From Armatimonadota bacterium (GTDB lineage Bacteria > Sysuimicrobiota > Sysuimicrobiia > Sysuimicrobiales > Sysuimicrobiaceae), in NCBI GenBank assembly GCA_031432545.1, contig JAVKGX010000001.1:663674-727673 (forward strand): a DNA stretch of 64,000 bases. Direction: 5' to 3'. The notes beneath the pieces were generated by a model. It did not search any database, had not been told where the DNA came from, and was given only the letters and a program-made list of their open reading frames with translations. A program made the position numbers and the translations under genes. This document shows positions 26,007 through 35,350 of this stretch, piece by piece. Position 1 is the stretch's first letter, and each line of letters starts with the position of its first letter.

Positions 26007-26708
26007 TTGGCAAGACACAAACGGCCCCGTGTGGCCGCGCTCATTGCCGCCGCCGGCCGCAGCGCGCGGATGGGGCAGGGCACGCCGAAGGTGCTGCTGT
26101 CGCTGCGACAGGTACCGGTGATCGTCCGCTCGATCCTCCCCTTCCACCACAGCCCTCATGTCGACGACATCGTCGTCGTCGCCAGCCAGGCGGCGCTTCC
26201 GAGGGTGACGCAGCTGGTCGCGAAGTACGGTCTGGGCAAGGTGTCGGCGGTGGTGGCCGGGGGCTTGAAGCGACAGCAGTCGGTCGCACTGGGGCTGCAG
26301 GCGCTGGACCAGTGTGACGTGGTGCTGGTGCACGACGGCGCGCGGCCACTGGTCACGACGGACATCATCGAGCGCGTTGTACAGGCGACGGTGGCCCATG
26401 GTGCGGCGCTCGCCGCGGTCCCGGTCCGCGACACCGCCAAGCGCGTCGACGGCGAGGTCGTGCGCGAGACGATCGACCGCGACGTCCTGGTGGCGGCCCA
26501 GACGCCGCAGGGCTTTCGCTACGAGCTGCTGCGGGCGGCGCACGAGCGCGCGCGGGCCGATGGGTTCTACGGCACCGACGACGCCGCGCTGGTCGAACGC
26601 CTCGGAGTCGAGGTGCACTTGGTGCCGGGAAGCCCCGAGAACCTCAAGATCACGTCTCCGGAGGATCTGGTCATCGCCGAAGCGCTGCTGCAGTGGCGGG
26701 AAGGGTAG
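26007..26708 (+). CDS. ispD: 2-C-methyl-D-erythritol 4-phosphate cytidylyltransferase
   Basis: MEP-pathway enzyme making CDP-ME for isoprenoid (including undecaprenyl) synthesis. The 233-residue protein begins at TTG 26007 after gggaggtcga. It has AAAGRSARMGQGTPK for CTP binding, GLKRQQSVALGLQAL, LVHDGARPLV, TAKRVDG, QTPQGFRYELL and TDDAALVE. ispF follows after 68 bases. Confidence 0.95.
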   Translation: MARHKRPRVAALIAAAGRSARMGQGTPKVLLSLRQVPVIVRSILPFHHSPHVDDIVVVASQAALPRVTQLVAKYGLGKVSAVVAGGLKRQQSVALGLQALDQCDVVLVHDGARPLVTTDIIERVVQATVAHGAALAAVPVRDTAKRVDGEVVRETIDRDVLVAAQTPQGFRYELLRAAHERARADGFYGTDDAALVERLGVEVHLVPGSPENLKITSPEDLVIAEALLQWREG

Positions 26709-26776
26709 CCCGGCGCGGGCTCGCGGTCGGTGAGTGCCCACCGGGACGGGGGAGGCGGGAACTGTCGGCCCGACGC

Positions 26777-27250
26777 ATGCGCGTAGGGTTGGGATTGGAC
26801 CTGCACCGGTTCGCCCAGGGCAGAACGTTGCGGTTGGGCGGCGTGGAGATCCCGTACGAGCGAGGCCTGGCGGGCCACAGCGACGCCGACGTCCTCCTGC
26901 ACGCGGTGATGGACGCGGCGCTGGGGGCGGCGGGGCTGGGCGACATCGGGGCACACTTCCCGCCCGACGACGATCGCTACCGGGACGCGGACAGCGCCGC
27001 GCTGCTGCGCGGAGTACGCGATCGTCTGGGCGAGATGGGATGGGCGGTCGTCCAGGTGGACGCGGTCGTCGTTGCGGAGGCGCCGCGCCTGAGCCCGTAC
27101 GTCGAACGCATGCGCGCACGCATCGCCGAGATCCTGGACCTGCCGGTCGCCGACGTCGCGGTCAAGGCGACGACGGCGGAGGGCATGGGTGCCATCGGTC
27201 GGGGTGAGGGCATCCAGGCGATCGCGGTGGTGCTGCTGGAGCGGGTGTGA
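26777..27250 (+). CDS. ispF: 2-C-methyl-D-erythritol 2,4-cyclodiphosphate synthase
   Basis: Fifth step of the MEP pathway. The 157-residue product has GLGLDLHRF (metal-binding Asp/His), GHSDADVLLHAVMDA, GAAGLGDIGAHFPP, and the C-terminal KATTAEGMGAIGRGEGI. The full length for the family is reached from ATG 26777, although longer in-frame starts exist. The stop overlaps the cysS start. Confidence 0.96.
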   Translation: MRVGLGLDLHRFAQGRTLRLGGVEIPYERGLAGHSDADVLLHAVMDAALGAAGLGDIGAHFPPDDDRYRDADSAALLRGVRDRLGEMGWAVVQVDAVVVAEAPRLSPYVERMRARIAEILDLPVADVAVKATTAEGMGAIGRGEGIQAIAVVLLERV

Positions 27251-28770
27251 TGGCCCTGCACGTGACGAACACCCTGACGCGGCGCAAGGAGCGCTTCGAG
27301 CCGCTCCAACCGCCGGACGTGAAGATGTACGTCTGCGGAGTGAACCTGTACGGGCCCGCCCACGTCGGCCACGCGATGAGCTACGTGGTCTTCGACGTGA
27401 TCCGTCGGCATCTGGAGTGGTCCGGCTACCGGGTGCGGCACGTCCAGAACTTCACCGACATCGAGGATCGGATCGTGGCCCGATCGCAGCGGGAGGGGCG
27501 GACGATCCAGGCGATCGCCGAGGAGTACATCGCCCGCTTCCATCGGGAGATGGACGCGCTGAACGTCCTGCGGGCGCACTCCTACCCGCGGGCCACTGAG
27601 GTCATCCCCCAGATGATCGAGATCATCGGGGTGCTGATCGAAAAGGGGCACGCCTACGTCGTAGACGGCGACGTCTACTTCCGCGTGACCTCCGACCCCG
27701 ACTACGGCAAGCTGTCGGGGCGACGCCTGGAAGAGATGCAGGCCGGCGCCCGCATCGCGGTGGACGAGCGCAAGGAACACCCGATGGATTTCGCGCTGTG
27801 GACGCGGGCCAAGCCGGGGGAGCCCTCGTGGCCGAGCCCATGGGGGGAGGGGCTACCGGGCTGGCACATCGAGTGCTCGGCGATGTCGATCCATTACCTC
27901 GGACCGCAGCTGGACATCCACGGCGGCGGCGAGGACGTGATCTTTCCGCACCACGAGAACGAGATCGCCCAGTCCGAGAACTTCACCGGCAAGCCCTTCG
28001 TCAAGTACTGGATCCACAACGCGCTGCTGCGCCCGGGCGGGGCCGAAGAGAAGATGACGCGCCACCTGGGCAACGTCGTCTCGATCGAGGAGGCCCTCGG
28101 GCGCTACAGCCCCGACGGGCTGCGACTGTTCTTTCTGTCATCTCACTACCGGAACCCGCTCACGTGGAAGGAACAGGCCGTCGAAGCGGCCGACCGCGGG
28201 GCCGAACGGCTCCGGCACGCGGTGGAAGCGATCGATGCCGTCCTGCGCCGCTGTACGCCGTCCGGCCGTCGTTCGCCAGCAGCGCAGGCGCTCTTTGAGC
28301 GCGCCGCGTCCGCACGGGAGGCGTTCCGGGCCGCGATGGACGACGACTTCAACACGCCGCAGGCGATCGCGGAGATCTTCGCCCTGGCCGCGGACGCCAA
28401 CCGCCTCACCGACGCGCTGGCCAAGCGCGTGGGGGACGTGGGCGCGCCGGAGGACGCCGCGGACGCCCTGGCGCAGGCCGCCGATGGGCTGCGCGAACTG
28501 GCGGGTGTGTTGGGGCTGCGCTTGGCGCCGGCGGTCCCCCAGGAGTGGCTGGACCAACAGCTGCGCCGCCTGCTGGAAGAAGAAGAGGCGCTGCGCTCGA
28601 TCGACCCCACCGGCAAGACCAAAGAGATCCTCGACGCGATCCTGGCCGCGCGCCAGCGGGCCCGCGACCGACGCGACTTCGCCACCGCCGATCGCATCCG
28701 CAGGCGCCTGGGGGAGATCGGCGTTTCGGTGGAGGACTATCCGGGGGGCAGCCGGTGGAGGATTCGGTAG
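27250..28770 (+). CDS. cysS: cysteinyl-tRNA synthetase
   Basis: Class I synthetase charging tRNA-Cys; 506 residues. It has [19 protein letters not shown] (zinc Cys and HIGH-type motif), the central [10 protein letters not shown] with zinc ligands, and [20 protein letters not shown]. The KMSKS loop is divergent: Lys268 begins KMTRHLGN instead of KMSKSLGN. An alternative GTG start at 27247 gives a GTGA overlap with ispF. rlmB overlaps its 3' end by 16 bases, an arrangement shared with Firmicutes. Confidence 0.95.
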   Translation: MALHVTNTLTRRKERFEPLQPPDVKMYVCGVNLYGPAHVGHAMSYVVFDVIRRHLEWSGYRVRHVQNFTDIEDRIVARSQREGRTIQAIAEEYIARFHREMDALNVLRAHSYPRATEVIPQMIEIIGVLIEKGHAYVVDGDVYFRVTSDPDYGKLSGRRLEEMQAGARIAVDERKEHPMDFALWTRAKPGEPSWPSPWGEGLPGWHIECSAMSIHYLGPQLDIHGGGEDVIFPHHENEIAQSENFTGKPFVKYWIHNALLRPGGAEEKMTRHLGNVVSIEEALGRYSPDGLRLFFLSSHYRNPLTWKEQAVEAADRGAERLRHAVEAIDAVLRRCTPSGRRSPAAQALFERAASAREAFRAAMDDDFNTPQAIAEIFALAADANRLTDALAKRVGDVGAPEDAADALAQAADGLRELAGVLGLRLAPAVPQEWLDQQLRRLLEEEEALRSIDPTGKTKEILDAILAARQRARDRRDFATADRIRRRLGEIGVSVEDYPGGSRWRIR

Positions 28771-29552
28771 CGGACCTCATCGAGGGCCGCAACCCCGTCT
28801 GGGAGGCGCTGCACGCCGATCGGCCGATCCGCAAGATCCAGATCGCGCGCACCGCGCGTCTAGCCGGGACACTGGCCCGCATCGTCTCGCACGCCAAGAG
28901 CCGGGGCATCCCCGTGCAGTTCGTCGATCCGCGCCACCTGGCTGCCGTCTCGGCCACCGGCGCACACCAGGGAGTGATCGCCCTCATCTCACCCCACCGC
29001 ACGGTCGAGCTCGAAGCGCTCCTCAAGCAGGCCACAGCGCGCGGCGCGCCGTTCTTGGTACTGCTGGACGGGATCGAGGACCCCAGGAACCTGGGCGCGA
29101 TCGTGCGCACCGCCGAGGCGGCCGGTGCCCACGGCGTGGTCATCCCCAGGCGTCGCGCGGCCGGTCTGAGCCCGGCGGTGGCCAAGGCGTCGGCGGGCGC
29201 GATCGAGCACGTGCCCGTCGCGATGGTGACGAACATGGCACAGGCAGTAAAGGCGTGTCGGGCCGCCGGGCTGCTGACGGTGGCCGCCGACCCCCGAGCG
29301 CTCCGGTGTTACGATGAGGTGGCGTTGCGCCCGCCACTGGCCCTGGTGATCGGCGGGGAGAGGTCCGGGGTGCGCCGGCTGGTCCGGGAACGGTGCGACC
29401 TGACGGTGCGCATCCCCATGCGAGGGCGGATCTCCTCGCTCAACGCGTCCGTGGCGGCGGCGATCTTGCTCTTCGAGGTCGTGCGGCAGCACCGACATGG
29501 CCACGGCGGGCCGCGGGAGCGGAGCGGGCAGCCGTGCGAGGAGCGTCCCTGA
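28755..29552 (+). CDS. rlmB: 23S rRNA 2'-O-methyltransferase of the TrmH/RlmB family
   Basis: SPOUT methyltransferase, 265 residues. An N-terminal L30e-like substrate domain (IEGRNPVWEALHA) precedes the knotted SAM domain: LLDGIEDPRNLGAIVRTAEAAG, IGGERSGVRRLV, and IPMRGRISSLNASVAAAILLFE. Start GTG 28755 lies within the end of cysS. The RlmB assignment rests on the family and cysS-rlmB context; other TrmH-type targets cannot be excluded. Confidence 0.9.
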   Translation: MEDSVADLIEGRNPVWEALHADRPIRKIQIARTARLAGTLARIVSHAKSRGIPVQFVDPRHLAAVSATGAHQGVIALISPHRTVELEALLKQATARGAPFLVLLDGIEDPRNLGAIVRTAEAAGAHGVVIPRRRAAGLSPAVAKASAGAIEHVPVAMVTNMAQAVKACRAAGLLTVAADPRALRCYDEVALRPPLALVIGGERSGVRRLVRERCDLTVRIPMRGRISSLNASVAAAILLFEVVRQHRHGHGGPRERSGQPCEERP

Positions 29553-29591
29553 GGGGCTCGCAGCCCCCAGTTGTCTGGGGAGGGGATCGAT

Positions 29592-30941
29592 TTGCGCTGG
29601 ATCGGCGGCGTGCTTGCGGTCTTCGTCGCGTTGCTCGCAGGTGCGGCAGCAGCGTACGTGCTCGACGAGCGTTCGCATGCCGGCACTTTCTACGACGGCA
29701 TCTGGATCGAAGACCTCCACCTGGGAGGACTCACGCGCGAGCAGGCGCTGGAGCACCTCCGTGCGCGTGTGCAGGCGAGGGTGCAGCGTCCGATCGTCAT
29801 TCGCGCGGGGGACCGGACCTGGCGGCGTACTGCCGGTGAGCTGGGGCTTCGATCCGACCTATACGGCACCGTCCGCCGGGCGTTCGGAGTCGGACGAGCT
29901 GGCGGCCTGGTAGATAGACTGCGGATGCGCTGGCGGCTGCGGTCCGAACCACTCCGCTTGGCGATCCCGTTCAGTGTGGACCCCGCGGCCCTGCGGGCGT
30001 TCGTCGACCAGGCCGCCGCCCAGGTGGGGACCCAGCCGCAAGACGCGCGCCTTTGGGTGCAGGACGGGCAGGTCCGCATCGTCCCCGGCCGCGACGGGAC
30101 GACCATCGATCACGCGGCGGCGGCTCGCATCCTCGCCGTCGCCGCGCGGGAAGGGTGGGAACGGGTGACGCTGCCCCTCGCGGCGGTGCGGCCGCGGTGG
30201 ACGGCCGAACGGCTGCAGGCTATGGGGATCCGGGAGGTCGTGGCGACCTACACGACGCACTTCCCCGACGTGCCCAACCGGAACTTCAACATCGCTCTGG
30301 CGGCCAGCAAGCTCCGGGGCATCCTCCTCCTCACCGGCGAGGAATTCTCCTTCAACCGTGTCGTCGGACCGCGTACGCGCGCCGCCGGATACCGGGAGGC
30401 ACCGGTGATCCTCAACGACGAGTTCGTGCCGGGCGACGGAGGCGGCGTCTGCCAGGTGTCCTCGACGCTGTTCAACGTGGTGCTGTTCGCGGACCTGAAG
30501 ATTTTGGCTCGCACCAACCACAGCGCGCCGGTGAGCTACCTGCCGCTGGGCCGGGACGCGGCGGTCTCGTACGGCTCATTGGACCTGCGGTTTCGCAACG
30601 ACGGGCCGCCGCTGCTGATGTGGGCGGAGGTGCGGGGGCGCGCGCTGACGATCTCGCTTTACGGCACGCGCCGCTCGGGCCGTGAAGTGGCGATCCTCGT
30701 GACTGACGTCCAGGTGCTGCCGGCGCCCGAAGGCGAGATCCGCCGGCCGGATCCCGGGCTGCCCGTCGGCGCGACCCAGGTGCTGGCAGCCAAGCGCGGT
30801 TTCCGGGCAACCACGGTCCGTATCGTCCGCGAGCAGGGTGTCGTCGTCCGCCGCGAGGTCGTGGCCCACTCGTACTACAAGCCCGTCCCGAAGATCGTGA
30901 AGTTCGGAACCCGCAAGCAGGCAGCGCTGAGGGGACCCTGA
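29592..30941 (+). CDS. VanW-family cell-envelope protein
   Basis: 449 residues with an N-terminal membrane helix (GGVLAVFVALLAGAAAAYVL), a peptidoglycan-binding-like domain (residues about 30-200), and a VanW domain from about 220 (NRNFNIALAASKL, GEEFSFNRVVGPRT, GGGVCQVSSTLFN, RTNHSAPVSYLPLG). A basic C-terminus follows. VanW occurs in some vancomycin clusters but also widely in Gram-positive-like genomes without resistance genes; no vanHAX is here. I chose TTG 29592, 7 bases after ggggagggg; TTG 29571 is possible. Confidence 0.85.
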   Translation: MRWIGGVLAVFVALLAGAAAAYVLDERSHAGTFYDGIWIEDLHLGGLTREQALEHLRARVQARVQRPIVIRAGDRTWRRTAGELGLRSDLYGTVRRAFGVGRAGGLVDRLRMRWRLRSEPLRLAIPFSVDPAALRAFVDQAAAQVGTQPQDARLWVQDGQVRIVPGRDGTTIDHAAAARILAVAAREGWERVTLPLAAVRPRWTAERLQAMGIREVVATYTTHFPDVPNRNFNIALAASKLRGILLLTGEEFSFNRVVGPRTRAAGYREAPVILNDEFVPGDGGGVCQVSSTLFNVVLFADLKILARTNHSAPVSYLPLGRDAAVSYGSLDLRFRNDGPPLLMWAEVRGRALTISLYGTRRSGREVAILVTDVQVLPAPEGEIRRPDPGLPVGATQVLAAKRGFRATTVRIVREQGVVVRREVVAHSYYKPVPKIVKFGTRKQAALRGP

Positions 30942-31017
30942 AGAAGGGGCGCACGGCGGCGGGGTCCACCGAGACTTCGTCGGCGCTCGGCCGCGCCGAC
31001 GGACCGGTGCCGTTTGC

Positions 31018-31047
31018 TTGACCCTCCGGATAGAGCGTCTCTATAAT
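31018..31047 (+). promoter_or_regulatory. sigma-70 promoter of sigH
   Basis: TTGACC at 31018-31023, 18-base spacer, TATAAT at 31042-31047. This is the best-matched promoter in the window and would start transcription near 31054, about 57 bases before the sigH ATG. Confidence 0.8.
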
Positions 31048-31110
31048 GTGCTTGGCTTTTTGGCTATAGACCTCTCAAGCGGTTCCACCACACAGTCGAC
31101 ATCGGAGGCG

Positions 31111-31755
31111 ATGCCGGTGGCCGTTGCGCGAAAGGAAGCGTCAGCACCGTACGCGGAGATGGTGGACGAAGACCTCGTGGAGACGGCGAAGAACGGCGAC
31201 GATCGAGCCTCCGAATTCCTCATCAACAAGTATCGCAACTTCGTGCGCGTCAAGGCTAAGGCGTATTTCCTCATCGGCGCCGATCGTGAAGACATCATCC
31301 AGGAAGGCATGATCGGCCTGTACAAGGCCATACGCGACTTCCGGCGCGACAAGCTGAGCTCGTTCCGTGCGTTCGCGGAGCTGTGCATCACGCGCCAGAT
31401 CATCACCGCGATCAAGACCGCCACCCGCCAGAAGCACATCCCCCTGAACTCTTACATCTCCTTGAACAAGCCGATCTACGACGACGACTCCGATCGGACG
31501 CTGCTGGACGTGATCGGCGGCATGAAGGTGTCCGACCCGGAGGAGCTGGTCATCAACGAGGAGGCATCCGCCCGGATGCGGGCCCGGATCCGCCGCAACC
31601 TGAGCGAGCTGGAGCACAGGGTGCTCAGCGCCTACCTCGAAGGCAAGTCCTACCAGGAGATGGCCAACGAGCTGCGCCGCCACGTTAAGTCCATCGACAA
31701 CGCCCTGCAACGGGTCAAGCGCAAACTCGAGAGGAACCTGGAACAAGAAGAATAA
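31111..31755 (+). CDS. sigH: RNA polymerase sigma factor, SigH (sigma-30) type
   Basis: 214-residue sigma-70-family factor. Region 2 includes GADREDIIQEGMIGLYKAI and FAELCITRQIITAIKTATR. Region 4 is at the C-terminus (LSELEHRVLSAYLEGKSYQ, ELRRHVKSIDNALQRVKRK). This is the SigH pattern of Firmicutes, where it drives transition-state genes; its regulon here is unknown. I chose ATG 31111 because ggagg precedes it by a few bases; an upstream in-frame ATG near the promoter would lie at the -35. Confidence 0.92.
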   Translation: MPVAVARKEASAPYAEMVDEDLVETAKNGDDRASEFLINKYRNFVRVKAKAYFLIGADREDIIQEGMIGLYKAIRDFRRDKLSSFRAFAELCITRQIITAIKTATRQKHIPLNSYISLNKPIYDDDSDRTLLDVIGGMKVSDPEELVINEEASARMRARIRRNLSELEHRVLSAYLEGKSYQEMANELRRHVKSIDNALQRVKRKLERNLEQEE

Positions 31756-31814
31756 GCGACATCCGCAGGCGGCCTGCGCTCGGCCGACCGGTGCCCGAGC
31801 GTCGGGGACGGATC

Positions 31815-31958
31815 ATGATCCGCGTCGTGTGTCCTCGTTGTGCGCATCCCATCCTGCGGTTGGCCCCCGCCGAGCCGGACGAGGAAGTGGTCTGCCCGCG
31901 CTGCGGGGAGGCGTTCGAACCCCGCGAGGAAGAATGGGTGGACCCAGAAGACGGCTAG
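31815..31958 (+). CDS. 47-residue zinc-ribbon protein
   Basis: ATG 31815 to TAG 31956-31958. Two CPRC knuckles (Cys6/Cys9 and Cys27/Cys30) form a zinc ribbon. The rest is acidic and ends EEEWVDPEDG. It follows sigH by 59 bases and precedes the convergent moaA. Function unknown; it may bind a larger partner or nucleic acid. Confidence 0.6.
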   Translation: MIRVVCPRCAHPILRLAPAEPDEEVVCPRCGEAFEPREEEWVDPEDG

Positions 31959-31965
31959 GCCGGAT

Positions 31966-32943
31966 CTAGCCGCCGATCTGGATCATCGCGCGCTTGTGCG
32001 GGTACATGCGCTCGGCCAGGGCGTGGCCGAACGGCCGGCGGTAGGCCGCGGCCGCGAAGAGGTCGCGCAGTTCCTGATAGGAAGCGCCCGCCCGCAGGGG
32101 TGTCAGCAGGTCCTCCTCGTCGTCGCGCAGCAGACACAGCCGCAGTTTCCCGTCGGCGGTCAGCCGCAGCCGCCCGCACTTCGCGCAGAACGGCTCGCTG
32201 ACGGGGCTGATGAATCCGAGAATGCCGATCGCCCCCGGCAGGCGGTAGGTGCGCGCGGGGTCCTCTCCGGACAGATCCACCGGCCGCAGCGGCCCGAACC
32301 GGGCCTCGATGCGGGCCATCGTCTCCTCGCTGCGCACCACGCCGGCGGTCGCGAAGTCCCCGACCGTCCCGAACGGCATCATCTCGATGAACCGGACCTC
32401 CCAGAGTCGGCGCAGGGTGAGGGCCGCCAGATCCTCCACCGCGTCGTCGTTGAACCCGCGGACGACGACCGCGTTGATCTTGATCGGTCGCAACCCTGCC
32501 TCTTCTGCGGCTGCCAGCCCTTCGAGCACGTCGCTCAGCCGGCCGCCACGGGTGATCCGCCGGAATGCCTCGGCGTCCAGCGTGTCCAGGCTGACGTTCA
32601 CGCGCCGCAGCCCGGCCCGCGCCAGGGGTCGGGCCAGGTCCCGCAGGCGTACACCGTTGGTGGTGAGGGCGACGTCTGCGATCCCGGGGATCGAGGCGAT
32701 GCCGCGTACGATGCCCACCAGGTCCGGCCGGACGGTCGGTTCGCCACCCGTCAGCCGCACCTTACGCACGCCCAGCTCCGCCGCGATCCGCGTCAGCAGC
32801 AAGATCTCGGGCTCCTGCAGCAGCTCGGCGGCCGGGCGGAACGCGATCCCCTCTGCCGGCATGCAGTACACGCAGCGCAGGTTGCACCGGTCCGTCAGGG
32901 AGATGCGCAGGTCGCGGATGGGCCGGCCGTACTGATCCCGCAA
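31966..32943 (-). CDS. moaA: GTP 3',8-cyclase
   Basis: Radical-SAM enzyme for the first step of molybdenum cofactor synthesis. 325 residues with the SAM cluster CNLRCVYCMP, RLTGGEPTVR, LTTNGVRL, the C-terminal second cluster FCAKCGRLRLTADGKLRLC, and the essential terminal Gly-Gly (IQIGG). Start TTG with ggagg upstream on the minus strand. No other moa/mob genes are seen in the window. Confidence 0.95.
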   Translation of the reverse strand: MRDQYGRPIRDLRISLTDRCNLRCVYCMPAEGIAFRPAAELLQEPEILLLTRIAAELGVRKVRLTGGEPTVRPDLVGIVRGIASIPGIADVALTTNGVRLRDLARPLARAGLRRVNVSLDTLDAEAFRRITRGGRLSDVLEGLAAAEEAGLRPIKINAVVVRGFNDDAVEDLAALTLRRLWEVRFIEMMPFGTVGDFATAGVVRSEETMARIEARFGPLRPVDLSGEDPARTYRLPGAIGILGFISPVSEPFCAKCGRLRLTADGKLRLCLLRDDEEDLLTPLRAGASYQELRDLFAAAAYRRPFGHALAERMYPHKRAMIQIGG

Positions 32944-32972
32944 GAGGCGACCTCCGGGCGGTTGGTGAATAG

Positions 32973-32978
32973 ATTATA
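32973..32978 (-). promoter_or_regulatory. -10 element of moaA
   Basis: On the minus strand this reads TATAAT, about 30 bases before the moaA TTG. A matching -35 is not obvious. Confidence 0.5.
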
Positions 32979-33032
32979 CCCTCGGATCGGGGGCAAGATG
33001 GCATTTGGCATCCCATCGGTGCGGAGGGGTTC

Positions 33033-33470
33033 ATGAGCGGTCGGCGGCGCACCCCACGGAGGTTTCCATTCCGCCTCGGACAGCGGGCGGAGATGGCGCG
33101 AACCGTCACGGAGGCAGACATCGTGGCGTTCGCGGGCCTCAGCGGTGACTACAACCCCCTGCACGTGAATGCCGAATACGCGCAGAAGACGCGGTTTGGA
33201 GGTCGCATCGCGCACGGGATGCTGTCGGGCGCGTTCCTGTCGGCCGTGCTGGGGATGCACCTGCCGGGTCCCGGTGCGATCTTCTTGTCCTGTCAGATGC
33301 GCTTCCTCAAGCCGACGCGGATCGGGGATACGATCACCGCGGCTGCGGAGGTCGTCCGGATTCGCGAGGACAAGCCGATCCTCACGCTGAAGGTGTGGTG
33401 TACGAACCAGCACGGTGAGACGACCGTGGACGGCGAAGCCGTCTGCTACTACGAACCACCCGCAGGCTAG
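33033..33470 (+). CDS. MaoC-like (R)-specific enoyl-CoA hydratase family protein
   Basis: 145-residue hot-dog-fold protein. It has the hydratase-2 motif GDYNPLHVNAEYAQKT with the catalytic Asp/His pair, FGGRIAHGMLSGAFLSAVLG, and the usual short MRFLKPTRIGDTI strand. Start ATG 33033 behind ggaggggt. Substrate chain length is unknown; it may feed PHA or fatty acid metabolism. It is isolated, between moaA and a tRNA. Confidence 0.88.
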   Translation: MSGRRRTPRRFPFRLGQRAEMARTVTEADIVAFAGLSGDYNPLHVNAEYAQKTRFGGRIAHGMLSGAFLSAVLGMHLPGPGAIFLSCQMRFLKPTRIGDTITAAAEVVRIREDKPILTLKVWCTNQHGETTVDGEAVCYYEPPAG

Positions 33471-33521
33471 GGTGACTGTTTGGTACCCCTCCGCCGTCCG
33501 GTGCGCTATGCTGTCGTGGGT

Positions 33522-33596
33522 GCCGGCGTAGCTCAACGGCAGAGCAGCTGATTTGTAATCAGCAGGTTAGGGGTTCAAATCCCCTCGCCGGCTCCA
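33522..33596 (+). tRNA. tRNA-Thr (anticodon TGT)
   Basis: Full cloverleaf: acceptor GCCGGCG pairs with CGCCGGC, D arm GCTC/GAGC, anticodon stem GCTGA/TCAGC with loop TTTGTAA, T arm AGGGG/CCCCT with TTCAAAT, and an encoded CCA. Anticodon TGT reads Thr ACA codons. A TATGCT about 15 bases upstream may be its -10. Confidence 0.96.
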
Positions 33597-33754
33597 CCTT
33601 CCGGACCCCGGCTCCGATCCCGCGCGATGCCCGGGGCGAAGGCACACCCGAAGCAACCGCACCCGCTGCAGGATTGTGCCCGGGCCCACGACCGCACGGC
33701 ACGGGAATTGCTTTTTTGCAAGGGGTGGGGGGCAGGGCAGTTGGCGGAGTGACG

Positions 33755-35341
33755 ATGACCGTAGGCGCGACTGTAGGCCACGCCGACCGCAGGGTCCGCC
33801 TGTTGTGGAGGCTGATCCGCGAGTTCCAGGTCGGTGTCCACGATCCGGAATCCCTGCCACAGCGGCTCACCGACGCGCTGCACACTGCAGGTGGCTTCGC
33901 CGGCACTTCGATCCTGCTGCCGGACGAGACGGGTGATGCCCTCGTCGTCACCGCGTGTTCCGGCCTGGCCCGGCGCTGGGGTCCCGCGACGGTGCCCCGA
34001 GGCCGCGGCGTCAGCTGGGAAGTCTATCGCAGCGGACGCTCGGAGTACGTCTTCGACCTGACGACCGACCCGCGCACGTACCCACCGGTGTCGCCGGACA
34101 GCGTCGGCGGGCGTATGTCCGGTGTGTATCTCCCGCTGGAGGGCAAGACCGGTGTTGTGGGCGTGCTGGTGATCCATGCCGCCGGTCGCGACGCGATCCC
34201 GCCGGAGGACAGGGAGTTGCTGGCGTTGGTGGGGCCGCCGATCGCACTCGCCATCGAGACCGCCCGCTTGTACGAGGCCCTCTCACGGGCGGTGTCGCAG
34301 CGGGACGCGCTGCTGCAGACCACGCGAACGCTGGCCGACGGCAGCCTGGATCTGGAGCCGCTGTGCCAGCGCGCGGTCGAAGAGGCGGTGGCCTTGGTCC
34401 CGGGAGCCGAGAGGGGCAGCCTGTCGATCCGCGAGGCAGACGGCTTCGCCTTCGTCGCTGGGGTCGGCTACGACGTCTCGCGGCTGCGGGAGGTGCGGTT
34501 CAGCGAGGAGGACCGGCTCAAGTGGTACGGGCTGGATGCCTCCTCCCTGCGGCAGGGCACTCCCCGTATCCTTTCGGGTGAGGAAGCCCGGGCGCGGGTC
34601 GCCCAGAGCCGTCCGGCCGCAGGCTGGGAGAGGATCGCGCTGTACGGCGCGATGGCCAGCCTGCGTTCCACCCTCGGTGTGCCGATCGTCTTGGACGGCC
34701 GGCTCGAAGCATTCCTGAACCTGGACAACCACAGCCGATCCGACGCGTTCGGGCGGGAGTCTGTCGAAGTCGCCAGGATGTTCGCCGACCAGGTCGCCGC
34801 CATCCTCAAGGGCGTCCGCCTGCGGGAGCTACTGAGCGTGCAGGCGAGGACGGATCCGCTGACCGGTCTGTACAACCGGCGATACTTGGAAGAACGGTTG
34901 GTGCAGGAAATCCACCGGGCGCTGCGCGGCGGTCACCGCCTGTCCGTGCTGCTGGTCGACGCGGTCGGCCTGAAGGCAATCAACGATACGCTGGGGCATC
35001 GGGTGGGCGACGAGCTGCTGGTGGCGGCCGCCTCGCAGATCCGCGCCGTCTGCCGTCGGCAGGACGTGGCCTGCCGGTTCGGGGGGGACGAGTTCGTGGT
35101 CATCCTACCGGATACCAGCCTGCCGGAAGCCGAGGTGGCGGCGCGCCGGCTGCTGGCGGGGTTGCCGGCCGCCACTGCACGCTGGCAGGGCGGAATCCAG
35201 GTCACCGTCGGCATCGCCAGCCTCCCCGAACACGGCGACAGCGCCAGCGCGCTGCTGGCCAGCGCCGACCGCCACATGTACCAGGCTCGCCGGAGGGGGC
35301 TGGAGTACTTCCCGCGCACTGAGGTCCGCGAGCGCGTCTAG
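33755..35341 (+). CDS. tandem GAF diguanylate cyclase
   Basis: 528-residue signalling protein with two GAF domains (about residues 30-165 and 195-350) and a GGDEF domain (about 360-520). The active site is RFGGDEFVV near residue 442, preceded by RRQD, which fits the RxxD inhibitory I-site at the normal five-residue distance. The metal motif reads VDAVGLKAINDTLGH, keeping the first Asp but not the second of the usual DxD. It probably makes cyclic di-GMP in response to a GAF ligand. No EAL domain or membrane segment is present. Start ATG 33755 after gcggagtg. Confidence 0.88.
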   Translation: MTVGATVGHADRRVRLLWRLIREFQVGVHDPESLPQRLTDALHTAGGFAGTSILLPDETGDALVVTACSGLARRWGPATVPRGRGVSWEVYRSGRSEYVFDLTTDPRTYPPVSPDSVGGRMSGVYLPLEGKTGVVGVLVIHAAGRDAIPPEDRELLALVGPPIALAIETARLYEALSRAVSQRDALLQTTRTLADGSLDLEPLCQRAVEEAVALVPGAERGSLSIREADGFAFVAGVGYDVSRLREVRFSEEDRLKWYGLDASSLRQGTPRILSGEEARARVAQSRPAAGWERIALYGAMASLRSTLGVPIVLDGRLEAFLNLDNHSRSDAFGRESVEVARMFADQVAAILKGVRLRELLSVQARTDPLTGLYNRRYLEERLVQEIHRALRGGHRLSVLLVDAVGLKAINDTLGHRVGDELLVAAASQIRAVCRRQDVACRFGGDEFVVILPDTSLPEAEVAARRLLAGLPAATARWQGGIQVTVGIASLPEHGDSASALLASADRHMYQARRRGLEYFPRTEVRERV

Positions 35342-35350
35342 CGTCGCCAC

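Noticed and set aside
29592-30941. VanW as evidence of vancomycin resistance
   Set aside because: VanW-domain proteins are common outside resistance clusters, and no vanH/A/X genes are nearby.
33700-33725. T-run (ttgcttttttgcaa) after the tRNA as terminator
   Set aside because: Only a 4-bp stem, with the T-run inside the loop. Not a credible intrinsic terminator.
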